From: an uncultured Lewinella sp. | GTDB taxonomy: Bacteria; Bacteroidota; Bacteroidia; Chitinophagales; Saprospiraceae | Direction of reading: 5' to 3' | Length of the DNA stretch: 61,707 nt | Assembly: GCA_913057785.1 (NCBI GenBank) | Contig: CAJXPD010000019.1 | Location: 1-61,707, forward strand | Part shown: positions 9,105 through 17,804 of the stretch, one piece after another | Position numbering within the stretch: position 1 is the stretch's first letter | Layout of the letters: every line of letters begins with the position of its first letter | Made by a program: the position numbers and the translations under genes | Notes under the pieces: generated by a model | What the model was told of the DNA's origin: nothing | The model's input: the letters and a program-made list of their open reading frames with translations, nothing else | Database searches by the model: none

Positions 9105-11276
9105 TTATATCGAAAAGCGCATCAGTACTTTCGTTCCTGCGGGCTTTCCATCTATACCGTAGAGGTCAATAATTTCAAAATCACTTTCAATTCCATACAC
9201 CGTCTGCAGATGTTCAATGCGCTGTTTGGTGATACTCACCCCCAAACTACTTTTGTGCTTTTTAGCTTTATACCTTGAGGCAGCGGCCTCCCTCCCTATC
9301 CCATTATCCGTAATCTCACAGATAATCATATTATCCTTTTGTTCTATCCGAATCCTTAATTGCTTTTCACCGTCCTGGTGCATTAAACCATGCCAAATGG
9401 CATTCTCCACAAAAGGCTGTAACAGGCTGGGAGGAATCATGAAGAAATCTTGGTCAATGCCTGGATCTACTTCAATAGTTGATGTAAAAGCATTGCGAAA
9501 ACGCAGTTTTTCCACTTCAATGTAGTTGGAAAGTGTCTCGATTTCTTCTCGCAAGGGGATCAAGCCCTTTTTGGAATTCTCCAAAATTTGACGAATCAAG
9601 ACCGAGAAACGGTTGATAAACTCGCCCGTTTCACTTGGGGTCTTTTTAATGGCATAATACTTAATGCTATTTAGGGTATTAAAGATAAAATGCGGATTGA
9701 TCTGACTTCGAAGCGCCATGCTCTCAAGCTCTGCCAATTTCTTTTCATATTCCGCCTTTAGGCGTTCCTCCTTTCGTACCTGGGCAATCCTATATCGGGC
9801 AAGACCGTATCCAATACTTAATATGGCTACCGTAAAACAGAGATAAAACCATACGGACTTATAAAAAGGGAAAAAGATATGAAACGATAAGATTCTTTTG
9901 GCTATGATCTGCCCGTCTCCAATGGCCCGAATACTCAAGTTATTCTTGCCGTTGATAGGATTTGAGATCCGGAGGTGATTAGGAGTAGCAATATACTGCC
10001 AGTCGGTTCCATTCAATTGATATTCATACCGGATAGAGTCGAAGGCGTGTGCCTGTGTCAGGGAAAAAGTCAGTTCAATATTTCTTTCATATTCTCCTAG
10101 ACGATATACAGGATAAGCTTCCAGGAAAGGCATCCCTTTCTTGATTTCATTCACAGAAAAGTCAGTGACATCTATGATCGGCTTAGAAGTGCCCTTTGGA
10201 ATAGATACAATGGCGCGATCCGAAATGAATAGCTTACCACCTATACCCGTCCACCCATAGCCGGTGTCATCTAAAAATAACTTGTGAGCCCCAAACTGCA
10301 AAAATACAGGCACCCTCAACCAATGAACAGCACAAGTATAGCGATTCAACAAACCCGTCCCCCAATTGTAAGCGGTAACAAGCGTAAGGCTATCATCAAT
10401 TGGCACAGCAGAAGCCATATCATTGGAGTTAAAAACGAAATCACTGAGATCTATGAGGCAGTTTGAAAAGGTCTTCTCCTTTAAATTAAAGGTGACGAGG
10501 CCGTGGCGCTCAGATGGCATTAATGCTACTGTATCATGATAAGTGATGCCTTGATTCAAGATGACTTGGCCTTCTTCAAGGAAGCCTGGACCGTAGGTGT
10601 GAGAGATACCAGTTAGTGTATTCAATTGGCATAGACTATCACTGAAAGAAAGCCAAACTTCATGTGCAGACATCCCCGGATAAACACCTCCAATAGTGGT
10701 ATGCGTCCCTACACTAATATGCCGCTTTTCTTGTCCTTCATTAAAGAAGCCCTTTAGTACCTCCCCGCTTGCCCGGTCAACCAGATACAATCCATTTTGG
10801 GTCCCTACAAACAAGGTGTCCCCTCTAGGCATAATTGCTGTAACATGATTCCTGTAATTGGTTTGGTGCAGTGGCTGATCCAACTCGATTTTGGTGCATT
10901 TTAAATCTGAACTGTTGATTTTGAATAAACCGACCTTGCTTCCCAGCCAAATATCCTGATCATCATCAATGGCTAAAGCCCTAACCATTGAAATATTGAG
11001 GATACTATCTTGTGTTTTATTAATGAAATCCTTGGCATTAAATAGGCTGTGTCCGTTAAATCGAAACAGATCTCCCTCTCTTCCCCCCATCCATAGAATA
11101 CCTTCAGCATCTTCCTTGATCATGTTGATCCGTGTGCTATTCTTGAATCCTTCCTCAAATCCGATTTGGAGTTCATAAAAAGTAAGGTCGTCCAAACTGC
11201 GCCAGGAGGTCGAATCCGCCCAAGTGTACACAGGCAAGATCAAGAGAAAAAAGATTATGAGAAGAAAAGGCTTCAA
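9105..11276 (-). CDS. LytS-type sensor histidine kinase with propeller and Y_Y_Y sensor region
   Basis: Inner-membrane sensor kinase of 723 residues. It begins at a TTG codon; the codon two before it in the same frame is TGA, so no longer frame exists. A signal peptide (MKPFLLIIFFLLILPVYTWA) is followed by two-component-regulator propeller repeats such as ILWMGGREGDLFRF and DIWLGSKVGLFKI. A Y_Y_Y-type beta-sandwich follows (YEYQLNGTDWQYI), then one transmembrane helix near 475-495, a coiled-coil segment, and a His_kinase domain with LRSQINPHFIFNTLNS (His near 528). A C-terminal HATPase has ENAIWHGL and ITDNGIG. The LytTR regulator follows after 12 bases. It faces away from two small secreted-protein genes across a 315-base gap. 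Confidence 0.92.
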   Translation of the reverse strand: MKPFLLIIFFLLILPVYTWADSTSWRSLDDLTFYELQIGFEEGFKNSTRINMIKEDAEGILWMGGREGDLFRFNGHSLFNAKDFINKTQDSILNISMVRALAIDDDQDIWLGSKVGLFKINSSDLKCTKIELDQPLHQTNYRNHVTAIMPRGDTLFVGTQNGLYLVDRASGEVLKGFFNEGQEKRHISVGTHTTIGGVYPGMSAHEVWLSFSDSLCQLNTLTGISHTYGPGFLEEGQVILNQGITYHDTVALMPSERHGLVTFNLKEKTFSNCLIDLSDFVFNSNDMASAVPIDDSLTLVTAYNWGTGLLNRYTCAVHWLRVPVFLQFGAHKLFLDDTGYGWTGIGGKLFISDRAIVSIPKGTSKPIIDVTDFSVNEIKKGMPFLEAYPVYRLGEYERNIELTFSLTQAHAFDSIRYEYQLNGTDWQYIATPNHLRISNPINGKNNLSIRAIGDGQIIAKRILSFHIFFPFYKSVWFYLCFTVAILSIGYGLARYRIAQVRKEERLKAEYEKKLAELESMALRSQINPHFIFNTLNSIKYYAIKKTPSETGEFINRFSVLIRQILENSKKGLIPLREEIETLSNYIEVEKLRFRNAFTSTIEVDPGIDQDFFMIPPSLLQPFVENAIWHGLMHQDGEKQLRIRIEQKDNMIICEITDNGIGREAAASRYKAKKHKSSLGVSITKQRIEHLQTVYGIESDFEIIDLYGIDGKPAGTKVLMRFSI

Positions 11277-11591
11277 TGGTCAGTTATTGGTTGATTCCGG
11301 TAGAATTTTTAAATCCTAAGCTTTAAATTAGAAATTATGCAAGCTTAAAATAGCTCATTACATCTGGTTTCTAGTACATCAATGATTATCTGCTACATTT
11401 GACAGATGTCTTGTCATGCCCGATGATTATTTGGCATCTAGTGACTCCTTCCTAAAGAATTTCACCAAATATTCTTGCAGCGCTCCAGTTTGCAAACCCA
11501 ATCGTACCACTTAGGTATTGGATGTTGTCCTAGCCATACTTTGGCAATACTTTTAGATCGACAACAAGAAAACCATCATCAATACATGATT
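11277..11591. promoter_or_regulatory. Divergent intergenic region between the LytS-type kinase and the tandem secreted proteins
   Basis: 315 bases that must hold the promoters for both directions. A TACTTTG element near 11539 resembles a Bacteroidota -7 box for the rightward genes, but it lacks one T of the TAnnTTTG consensus. A short palindrome TGACAgatgtctTGTCA lies around 11400-11418. No clear pair of LytTR direct repeats was found by eye. Confidence 0.3.
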
Positions 11592-12083
11592 ATGAAAAAC
11601 TTAAAATTCTCTACGTTTAGTTTTTTCCTACTTAGTCTGCTTCTCCAAGTGAACTATAGTTTTGCTCAATCTGCAAAAGGCCAGATCATTTACACCACAA
11701 TAGAAGAGGCCCGATCAACACCAAAATCAATGAATGGAGTGACTTTCCGAAATACCCTCACAAAAGCGAGGTTAGAAACAGCCGACAAGAATAGTCCTTT
11801 CAATGGCGTCACTGGAGTGAGTGAGAGCTGGGTTGTGCCAATGGGCGATGGAAATGCACTAATCCACGGTTTTAGCGTTCTAGCGGATAAAGATGGAGAT
11901 ACCTTCTTCGTTTACTTTACCTCTACCAGAAGAGACAAGCAAAACACGGTAAAGATAAAAGGAGGTACCGGTAAGTTTATGAACCTGGAAGGATCAGGTA
12001 CATCCAGCAAAGCGGAGCGAGCCGATACCGGGATCAAGGAAGATTGCTGCATGTCCAGCTGGGAAATCAAATACAAAATGTAG
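11592..12083 (+). CDS. Small secreted protein, allene-oxide-cyclase-barrel-like, tandem copy 1
   Basis: 163 residues with a clear signal peptide (MKNLKFSTF... to SFAQ, near residue 25). The mature part has IYTTIEEAR, PKSMNGVTF, a WVVP segment, IKGGTGKFMNLEGSGTSS, and ends DCCMSSWEIKYKM. The GGTGKF...GxGT pattern recalls secreted beta-barrel proteins of the allene oxide cyclase-like/DUF3224 kind, but this is a weak resemblance and no function is assigned. Adjacent cysteines (DCC) near the C-terminus are kept in the second copy. An in-frame ATG at 11586 is an alternative start. The second copy starts 38 bases after its stop, so the two are probably co-transcribed. Possible regulation by the divergent LytS/LytTR pair. 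Confidence 0.75.
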   Translation: MKNLKFSTFSFFLLSLLLQVNYSFAQSAKGQIIYTTIEEARSTPKSMNGVTFRNTLTKARLETADKNSPFNGVTGVSESWVVPMGDGNALIHGFSVLADKDGDTFFVYFTSTRRDKQNTVKIKGGTGKFMNLEGSGTSSKAERADTGIKEDCCMSSWEIKYKM

Positions 12084-12121
12084 ACCTGCTTGTACCTATT
12101 TCCAATAATAAAAAAACTAAG

Positions 12122-12616
12122 ATGAAAAACTCAAACTTATTTACCACTACTATTATCCTACTTGGCGTGCTCTTCAACATGAATATCACCTATGCACAAA
12201 CTGCCTCCGGTCGCATCATTTACACGACCATTGAAGAGGCTAGACCCGCCCCAAAATCAATGAATGGCGTTTCCTTTCAGAATGGTATGTTTAAAGCCAG
12301 ATTGGAAACCGATAATAGCAAAAGTCCCTTCAACAAAGCCACCGGTGTTTGTGAAAATTGGTTGGTACCTGGTGAAAATGGAAATGCCTTTATACATGGT
12401 GTATGTATTTTTGCAGATCCTGACGGCAGTACTTTTGTCACTTATTCTTCTTCGAAGGCTAAGGACAAAAGCAGCACTATTCATATAAAAGGAGGTACAG
12501 GCAAATTCTTAAATTTGGATGGGACAGGCACTTCTTCCAAAACCTTACCTTTAGATGCTGATTTGAAAGTGGATGACTGCTGTATGTCCACGTGGAAAAT
12601 CAAGTATAAGATGTAA
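12122..12616 (+). CDS. Small secreted protein, allene-oxide-cyclase-barrel-like, tandem copy 2
   Basis: 164 residues, a diverged duplicate of the preceding gene. It has a signal peptide ending around TYAQ (residue 25), then IIYTTIEEARPAPKSMNGVSF, a NWLVPGENGNAFIHG segment, IKGGTGKFLNLDGTGTSSK, and the shared ending DDCCMSTWKIKYKM. The copies match best in the N-terminal TTIEEAR...MNGV block, the GGTGKF block and the cysteine-pair tail. That pattern suggests a common fold and perhaps a disulfide or metal site. It has one more cysteine than copy 1 (ATGVCENW, GVCIF). A strong terminator hairpin follows. Role unknown; exported protein. Confidence 0.75.
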   Translation: MKNSNLFTTTIILLGVLFNMNITYAQTASGRIIYTTIEEARPAPKSMNGVSFQNGMFKARLETDNSKSPFNKATGVCENWLVPGENGNAFIHGVCIFADPDGSTFVTYSSSKAKDKSSTIHIKGGTGKFLNLDGTGTSSKTLPLDADLKVDDCCMSTWKIKYKM

Positions 12617-12648
12617 GTTGGATCGTATCGAAGGATAGGGAACGGTTT

Positions 12649-12692
12649 CCCCACTTCTGAAGGAGTAACAGTACTAACCCTCAGAAGTGGGG
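12649..12692. terminator. Bidirectional hairpin terminator between convergent genes
   Basis: A perfect 12-bp stem, CCCCACTTCTGA at 12649-12660 and TCAGAAGTGGGG at 12681-12692, with a 20-base loop. It sits between the rightward secreted-protein genes and the leftward vWA gene. Flanking T-runs are weak. Confidence 0.8.
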
Positions 12693-12699
12693 ATTTATA

Positions 12700-14580
12700 C
12701 TACGATTGAATCCTAAAAACCTGCTTCGACTCCCACTTCCCATCTTTTTCAAATCCAATTAGATAGGATCCTGCTGGGAAGGCACTCAGGTCTAATTGCA
12801 AGCGAGGATCCGGAGAATCAAATCGCTTTAAGATCTTCCCATTCAAATCTGATAAGAACACCTCTTCTGGTGCATTCTTCTCCCAATTGACCGTTAGCGG
12901 GCCAGCGGTGGGGTTAGGGAACATCTGCCATTGCTGCGCCATATCGGTTGGCCGAGTGCGGATAGGATTGGGCCATAGATCGGCAATGTTTTCCTCAAGC
13001 ATTTCCTCATTGCAATCTGGTGCATAGGAAAACTGATAGACCAAACGTACCATGAGATCATTGAGTTTTTCCACTTCCCAATCGTCCGTAGTAGGCTTGA
13101 TGTGCGGGTTGCCAATGCCACTATCATCTGTCAAGAATACATAGGTACCGTTGGTGGCTAAAGCGATAGAGCGAAATAGGTACTCCGCACTCTTATTGAT
13201 ACCACTAGCCACTACTGGAATAATGCGAATACCTTTCGCAGCTGCGAGTTGTGTCAATTTATTCATCTTAGTTATCGTGGAATCGTCCTGATGAGGCGGT
13301 GCGTCCAAAACCATGAATAGTAATCTAGCCCTAGCTTTCGGGTTCCAATCCAATTCCTTTAGTGCGCGTTCTAGTCCCTCCTCTACTGCTTCTGGGTAAT
13401 CCCCCCCGCCTCCAGCGGACTGCTTCTTGATAAAGTCCAAAGTAGGCTTCAACTCTCTCTGCAAAGGAGACGTACGAGTTAGGTATTGCTCTCCTTTATC
13501 TCGATAAAAAATGGAACCAGTGCGCAAGGATAATCCAGGAAGTGTATCCTTCACCTTATCGATCACGTCTGCCAATTCAGCTTGCAGGTAATGTATTTCG
13601 TCTCCCATCGAGCCGGTAGCATCCACCATGAAAGCAATATCTACCGCATCGTTTAGGTCACAGTAGGTCGGAATCTTCAACATATTGATACCTTGATGAA
13701 AGGTAGTTACCCCTTTGAATGGATAGGACTTCCCTCCTAATTCGGCATGAATGGATAGCTGATTACCATTCTGTTGCTCTGCAAAAAGATTAGCCCAGAG
13801 TTCGGCCTTGCCGGTATTATCGGTAAAGCTTTCCCAAATGGTCTGCGATCCATCCTTGAGCAGGACCTTGACATTAACCAAAGGTTTGCCCTCTTCACCC
13901 AACAATTGAACTGCATAACGATCCTTAGGGTTTATCTTCCATGCCTTTTGGTAAGCTTCCAAATCAGACTCAGCGATATCCTGCCACAATTCCCATTTGC
14001 TGAAATCATGCAGTTCTCCTGCTGTCAATTGTCCAGCAGCCACGGTGGAAACTTCGCGTTCTGCGAAAGAAGCCCCACCTGCAAAATCAGCAGAAACTGG
14101 CGCCATGGCAGGAGAAGCAAGTGACTCAGAAACCATAGGTGCCTTTTCAAGACTATAGGTCTTGGCTCCTCTGACGCGCAACTCACTGGCAGCCGAGGTC
14201 CTGGAGAACCCAACATCATCTGATAAAGACATATCGGTGAAGGAAAGAACCTCTTCATCTACAGTTATCCCCGTTGAATCTGAAAGAACTCCTTTTTTGA
14301 GTTGAATTTGTACACTCGTTTTTCCGGGTTTCAACAGTTCTCGCTTCTTTTCAAAACCTACATAGCTTACTTCCAAAACAACCAAAGTATCAGGGGCCTG
14401 AATACGGAATTTGCCACTGAGATCTGTAATCGTAGCATGCCCTGTTTCTGGCAAATACACCGAAGCAGCAATTAATGGGGTTCCTTTTGAATCGGTAACT
14501 TTACCGCTTACAATTCTATCTTGTGTAAATCCTCCGACTAGCATCAGCGTGCCCAGCAGTACCAATAGTATTTTTTTCAT
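12700..14580 (-). CDS. Secreted vWA-domain protein with carboxypeptidase-regulatory-like domain and T9SS tail
   Basis: 626 residues, exported. The signal peptide ends near residue 19. A CarboxypepD_reg-like beta-sandwich follows (about 22-95; VSGKVTDSKGTPLIAASVYL). A linker and a second region with GKPLVNVKVLLKDG (about 230-300) lead to a von Willebrand factor A domain from 314. Its MIDAS motif is DATGS (320-324) and a YPEAVEEGLERAL helix is visible. A C-terminal type IX secretion sorting domain begins around 540 (FPNPTAGPLTVNW ... LSAFPAGSYLIGF). It is therefore exported by T9SS and held at or beyond the cell surface, probably for metal-dependent adhesion or complex assembly. Convergent with the tandem secreted proteins across the hairpin at 12649. 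Confidence 0.88.
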   Translation of the reverse strand: MKKILLVLLGTLMLVGGFTQDRIVSGKVTDSKGTPLIAASVYLPETGHATITDLSGKFRIQAPDTLVVLEVSYVGFEKKRELLKPGKTSVQIQLKKGVLSDSTGITVDEEVLSFTDMSLSDDVGFSRTSAASELRVRGAKTYSLEKAPMVSESLASPAMAPVSADFAGGASFAEREVSTVAAGQLTAGELHDFSKWELWQDIAESDLEAYQKAWKINPKDRYAVQLLGEEGKPLVNVKVLLKDGSQTIWESFTDNTGKAELWANLFAEQQNGNQLSIHAELGGKSYPFKGVTTFHQGINMLKIPTYCDLNDAVDIAFMVDATGSMGDEIHYLQAELADVIDKVKDTLPGLSLRTGSIFYRDKGEQYLTRTSPLQRELKPTLDFIKKQSAGGGGDYPEAVEEGLERALKELDWNPKARARLLFMVLDAPPHQDDSTITKMNKLTQLAAAKGIRIIPVVASGINKSAEYLFRSIALATNGTYVFLTDDSGIGNPHIKPTTDDWEVEKLNDLMVRLVYQFSYAPDCNEEMLEENIADLWPNPIRTRPTDMAQQWQMFPNPTAGPLTVNWEKNAPEEVFLSDLNGKILKRFDSPDPRLQLDLSAFPAGSYLIGFEKDGKWESKQVFRIQS

Positions 14581-14691
14581 CAGATAAATTGGATTTGATG
14601 GCTTGAAAATTAGGGTTTCTATTGGTTGGATGCATCAGCCATAGGAATTACATAACTTATCTATCTATTTTTACAAAAAAACTTTAACCCG

Positions 14692-15732
14692 ATGGAAATC
14701 TCCCGAAAACTGAGCCATCTCCTACATCTGCTCGTACTTCCTATCCTGTTCAGCTCTCCCTCACAAGGTCTCGCTCAATACGACAGCTTGCGGCTAGATT
14801 CTATGCACCAACTCATCACTACTGGACAATACCCCAATATTCACGCTGTCCTGGTACAACAATCTGCCGAATTACAGTATGAAGCCTACTTTGGAGGTTA
14901 TTCCGCCGATAGTCTGCATGATACGCGTTCCGCATTTAAGTCTATTACCAGCCTACTGGCGGGAATAGCGCTGGACAAGGGATACCTTAAAAGTCTAGAC
15001 ACACCGCTTTTGGAGTTCTTTCCTGACTTTACCCCAGAAGATCCTCGCAAGCAGCAGATTAGTCTTCGGCACTTGCTGGAAATGAAAGGGGGATTAAGAG
15101 CTGAAGAGTTTTACGGTATAGGACCATATCTAGAGGACGAAATGTGGGAATCGGACAATTGGGTCAAATATTCTCTAGAAGTCCCTATAAAGGACGAACC
15201 AGGCCTAAATTTCTCCTACAATTCTTGCGAACCGATGCTCGTCGGTGCAGCCTTATCGAAGGCTACAGGAAAGAGTATTATGGATTTTAGCAAAGAATAT
15301 CTTTTTGAGCCATTAGGCATATCAGATTATCGCTGGACTATCTCACCTGGAGGTTATGGCATGACTGCCGGTTCCTTTTTCATGAAACCACGGGATATGC
15401 TTAAGTTAGGTGAAATGGTTTTACGTGAGGGAAATTGGCAAGGGCAACCCATTATTTCAACACCTTGGGTTAGAACTTCAACGCGCTGCCTAACCCCAAT
15501 CGATTTTTCTTTTGTTCGCTACTCGCGTCTAGACAATGCCCAACTTCAGAGTGCTCGCTATGGCTACTATTGGTATAAAGAGCGACTGCGCTACCAGGGT
15601 ATTGATACTGTCGTATTGTTCGCCTCCGGTAATGGCGGGCAGTATATCATGATTTTACCCGATTGGGATATGGTAGTCGTATTTACCGGAGGGAATTATG
15701 GCAACTGGAGTTACCTTTCGAAATTTTGCTAA
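14692..15732 (+). CDS. Beta-lactamase-family serine hydrolase, probable frameshift at the 3' end
   Basis: Exported penicillin-binding-protein/class-C-like hydrolase, 346 residues as read. A signal peptide (to about residue 28) is followed by the catalytic motif S80-A-F-K83 in DTRSAFKSITSLLAG, the second motif Y176-N-S178, and a third-motif region near ASGNGGQ. The reading ends oddly as NYGNWSYLSKFC. In the frame that ends at 15767, the sequence PFEILLKYILPSF appears, which is the usual C-terminus of this family. One base gained or lost near 15695-15714 would join the two. Either the last ~15 residues are lost to a real frameshift or there is a sequencing error. Substrate unknown (esterase, peptidase or lactamase). 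Confidence 0.85.
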   Translation: MEISRKLSHLLHLLVLPILFSSPSQGLAQYDSLRLDSMHQLITTGQYPNIHAVLVQQSAELQYEAYFGGYSADSLHDTRSAFKSITSLLAGIALDKGYLKSLDTPLLEFFPDFTPEDPRKQQISLRHLLEMKGGLRAEEFYGIGPYLEDEMWESDNWVKYSLEVPIKDEPGLNFSYNSCEPMLVGAALSKATGKSIMDFSKEYLFEPLGISDYRWTISPGGYGMTAGSFFMKPRDMLKLGEMVLREGNWQGQPIISTPWVRTSTRCLTPIDFSFVRYSRLDNAQLQSARYGYYWYKERLRYQGIDTVVLFASGNGGQYIMILPDWDMVVVFTGGNYGNWSYLSKFC

Positions 15733-15922
15733 AATACATCCTGCCAAGCTTCGAAAAACCGGGCTAATATTCGTACAATCTTCGCAAAGGTGATACGTAT
15801 AAGTCCAGATGGAGGGAACTAGCTGTAACATTTCCCCCGTTTACTTAATATATTAGCAACTGCGAATTAGATATTTCTACCCTAGCGGTTTTAAGAAGTG
15901 CGAAAGACAAGAAGGATCAACT

Positions 15923-17608
15923 ATGCCTGAACAACCCATAGCAATCGGCAATTGGAGACAGTTAATTCGAAAAGGAGAGCTAAAGGAATGCCTTAAGCAG
16001 GTGGTCACCTGGACCACCCAATTCCAGGAATTTGTCGATAGCGCCAGTGGCTTGCAATCCCAATTTAACACACTAGAAAAGGAACGACAGAACGGGGTCT
16101 TGAACCATGACGACGCGCTCGTCCGAGAAAACAGAATTCGGACCGATCTGCAGGATCTGGTCAACAAGATTTATCAAAGTCCAGTGCTTCATGAACGGTC
16201 TAAACAACTGGCTCCTGTATCAGAAGATGAGCTAGGATTTCGAGAAAGCCTGATAGAGATCCTCCCTCCAGAATATTCCCAATTGGAGGTTTTATCAGAA
16301 GGTGACTATAATGTCGTCTACAAAGCCACCCGTCATGCAGGGACCGAGCTAGAGAATGCAGTAGCCATAAAAGCCTTTAAACACATCTCCCTCATCCAAG
16401 ATGAAAGTGCGAAAAAATTGGAGTTTAAATTCAGTCTAGCACAGAAATACTCCAATTTGGATGGCATTGTTACGATCTACTCAAGCTACATGTCCGTTTT
16501 CCCACAATTCTATGTGATGCGATTCATCCGGGGCTTGGACTTAGATGATTATCTAGAACAAGATTGGCCGATGAGCTTGCACGAAAAGCGGAGACTGTTA
16601 TTGCGAATTGCGGAAGCCCTTAGAAAAGGACATCAAGATGATCTTCTGCACCTAAACCTCCGCCCTTCTAACATCAAGATTGATCTTGATGGGGATCCTC
16701 AATTACTCCCCTTCCAAATCGTACAATTTAGCTTTACCAGAAGAAATATCAAGCGCATCAAGAAGCTGGTGACCTACTGGAGTCCAGAACAGGTTAATGG
16801 CGGGACCTTAAGCGGACAAACCGACCAATATTCCTTTGGCTTGATCGCCTATGAGCTTTTTACTAAAAAACCGCTTTTCAAGGGGGACACGGTGCTGGAT
16901 ATTATGCTTCGGCGTTTTGAGGTACAGCAGTCCATCTCCGATTTTTATGAGAAAGGGGAACCCGATATTCTGCAAAACGAATTAGAAGAAACGGACTGCC
17001 CACCATTTTTCATCGATACGATTCGGCAACTGCTCCAAGCTGATCCGGGCTTGCGTTTTCAGGATATGGATGAGATCATTGATGAAATTGAAGACATCGA
17101 AGCCAAGCGAACCCGAGTTAAAACTAGTTTCAAGCCCCTGGAACGAAGTTTTGAGAGATGTCGCAAACAGACACAATTCTATACGGACTTCTACGAATCT
17201 TTCTTTGAGCAAAAGCCTTCGTACGAAAAGATTTTCGAACAAGCCTTCCTAGCAAAGGAACAAGTTCGAAATAGTAAGACCTCAGCAAGCGACGCACCTA
17301 TGCTTGATGAGCAAAGGAAGAAACTACGTTGGCAATTTCAACATCGCATGCTTGATCTAGCGATGGAGCGAATGCTTCTATTTCACGAAAATCCACCGAA
17401 GATTGAGGAGAGAATAGCAAAGTTGGCACAATCTCACCAGGCCTTTTCCATCTCACCTCAGGACTTCGAAGTATTTCTGGATTGCATGAAAAAGGCACTT
17501 TTACATGGCGACCCTGATCGTTGGCCCTCTTCAGCCTCAATAGATGAAATTTGGAAAGAATTTACTTCACCGATACTCAAGATCATGCAGAAAAACGGGG
17601 GAGCTTAG
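15923..17608 (+). CDS. EAD11-like / pseudokinase / globin-like fusion protein
   Basis: 561 residues, cytoplasmic (no signal or membrane helix), with three visible parts. (1) Residues about 5-92 look like an effector-associated domain of the EAD11 kind: WRQLIRKGELKECLKQV, a coiled region, then LEKERQNGVLNHDDALVRENRIRTDL split around a turn. (2) Residues about 115-395 form a protein-kinase fold. The beta3 lysine is present (AVAIK150), as are the SPE motif (287-289) and the alpha-F Asp (TDQYSFG). But the catalytic loop reads HLNLRPSN (243-250), with Asn245 where Asp is expected, and the DFG position reads PFQ (263-265). (3) Residues about 405-558 fit a globin: FY pairs at 419-424, CD1 Phe438, LAQSHQAFSISPQDF with His505 at proximal F8, and WKEF in helix H. 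EADs are known as homotypic docking modules in bacterial conflict and signalling systems. The kinase call is firm; the EAD and globin calls rest on pattern only. Confidence 0.7.
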   Translation: MPEQPIAIGNWRQLIRKGELKECLKQVVTWTTQFQEFVDSASGLQSQFNTLEKERQNGVLNHDDALVRENRIRTDLQDLVNKIYQSPVLHERSKQLAPVSEDELGFRESLIEILPPEYSQLEVLSEGDYNVVYKATRHAGTELENAVAIKAFKHISLIQDESAKKLEFKFSLAQKYSNLDGIVTIYSSYMSVFPQFYVMRFIRGLDLDDYLEQDWPMSLHEKRRLLLRIAEALRKGHQDDLLHLNLRPSNIKIDLDGDPQLLPFQIVQFSFTRRNIKRIKKLVTYWSPEQVNGGTLSGQTDQYSFGLIAYELFTKKPLFKGDTVLDIMLRRFEVQQSISDFYEKGEPDILQNELEETDCPPFFIDTIRQLLQADPGLRFQDMDEIIDEIEDIEAKRTRVKTSFKPLERSFERCRKQTQFYTDFYESFFEQKPSYEKIFEQAFLAKEQVRNSKTSASDAPMLDEQRKKLRWQFQHRMLDLAMERMLLFHENPPKIEERIAKLAQSHQAFSISPQDFEVFLDCMKKALLHGDPDRWPSSASIDEIWKEFTSPILKIMQKNGGA

Positions 17609-17804
17609 ATGTGGATAACTTTTGCTTCGGATTCTCTCTTTTCTGCCTTCATCTTCCTAAATTGCTAGTTCAGCAAACGAAAAATGGATGAAGGTTGTTA
17701 GTAATTCTACCTTCATTTCGCTACACCTACAAGCCTCTACTTAGCGCAACACAACCCTTGCAACAAGAGCATTATATTTAACCCATTAGCAATCAGGAAC
17801 AAAG
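17609..17804 (+). promoter_or_regulatory. dnaE upstream region with mutually exclusive hairpins
   Basis: Three related short arms lie in the gap before dnaE: CCTTCATC (17646-17653), GATGAAGG (17687-17694) and ACCTTCAT (17709-17716). The middle arm can pair with either neighbour, giving two alternative hairpins. There is no T-run after either, so a terminator/antiterminator reading is weak. Confidence 0.3.
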
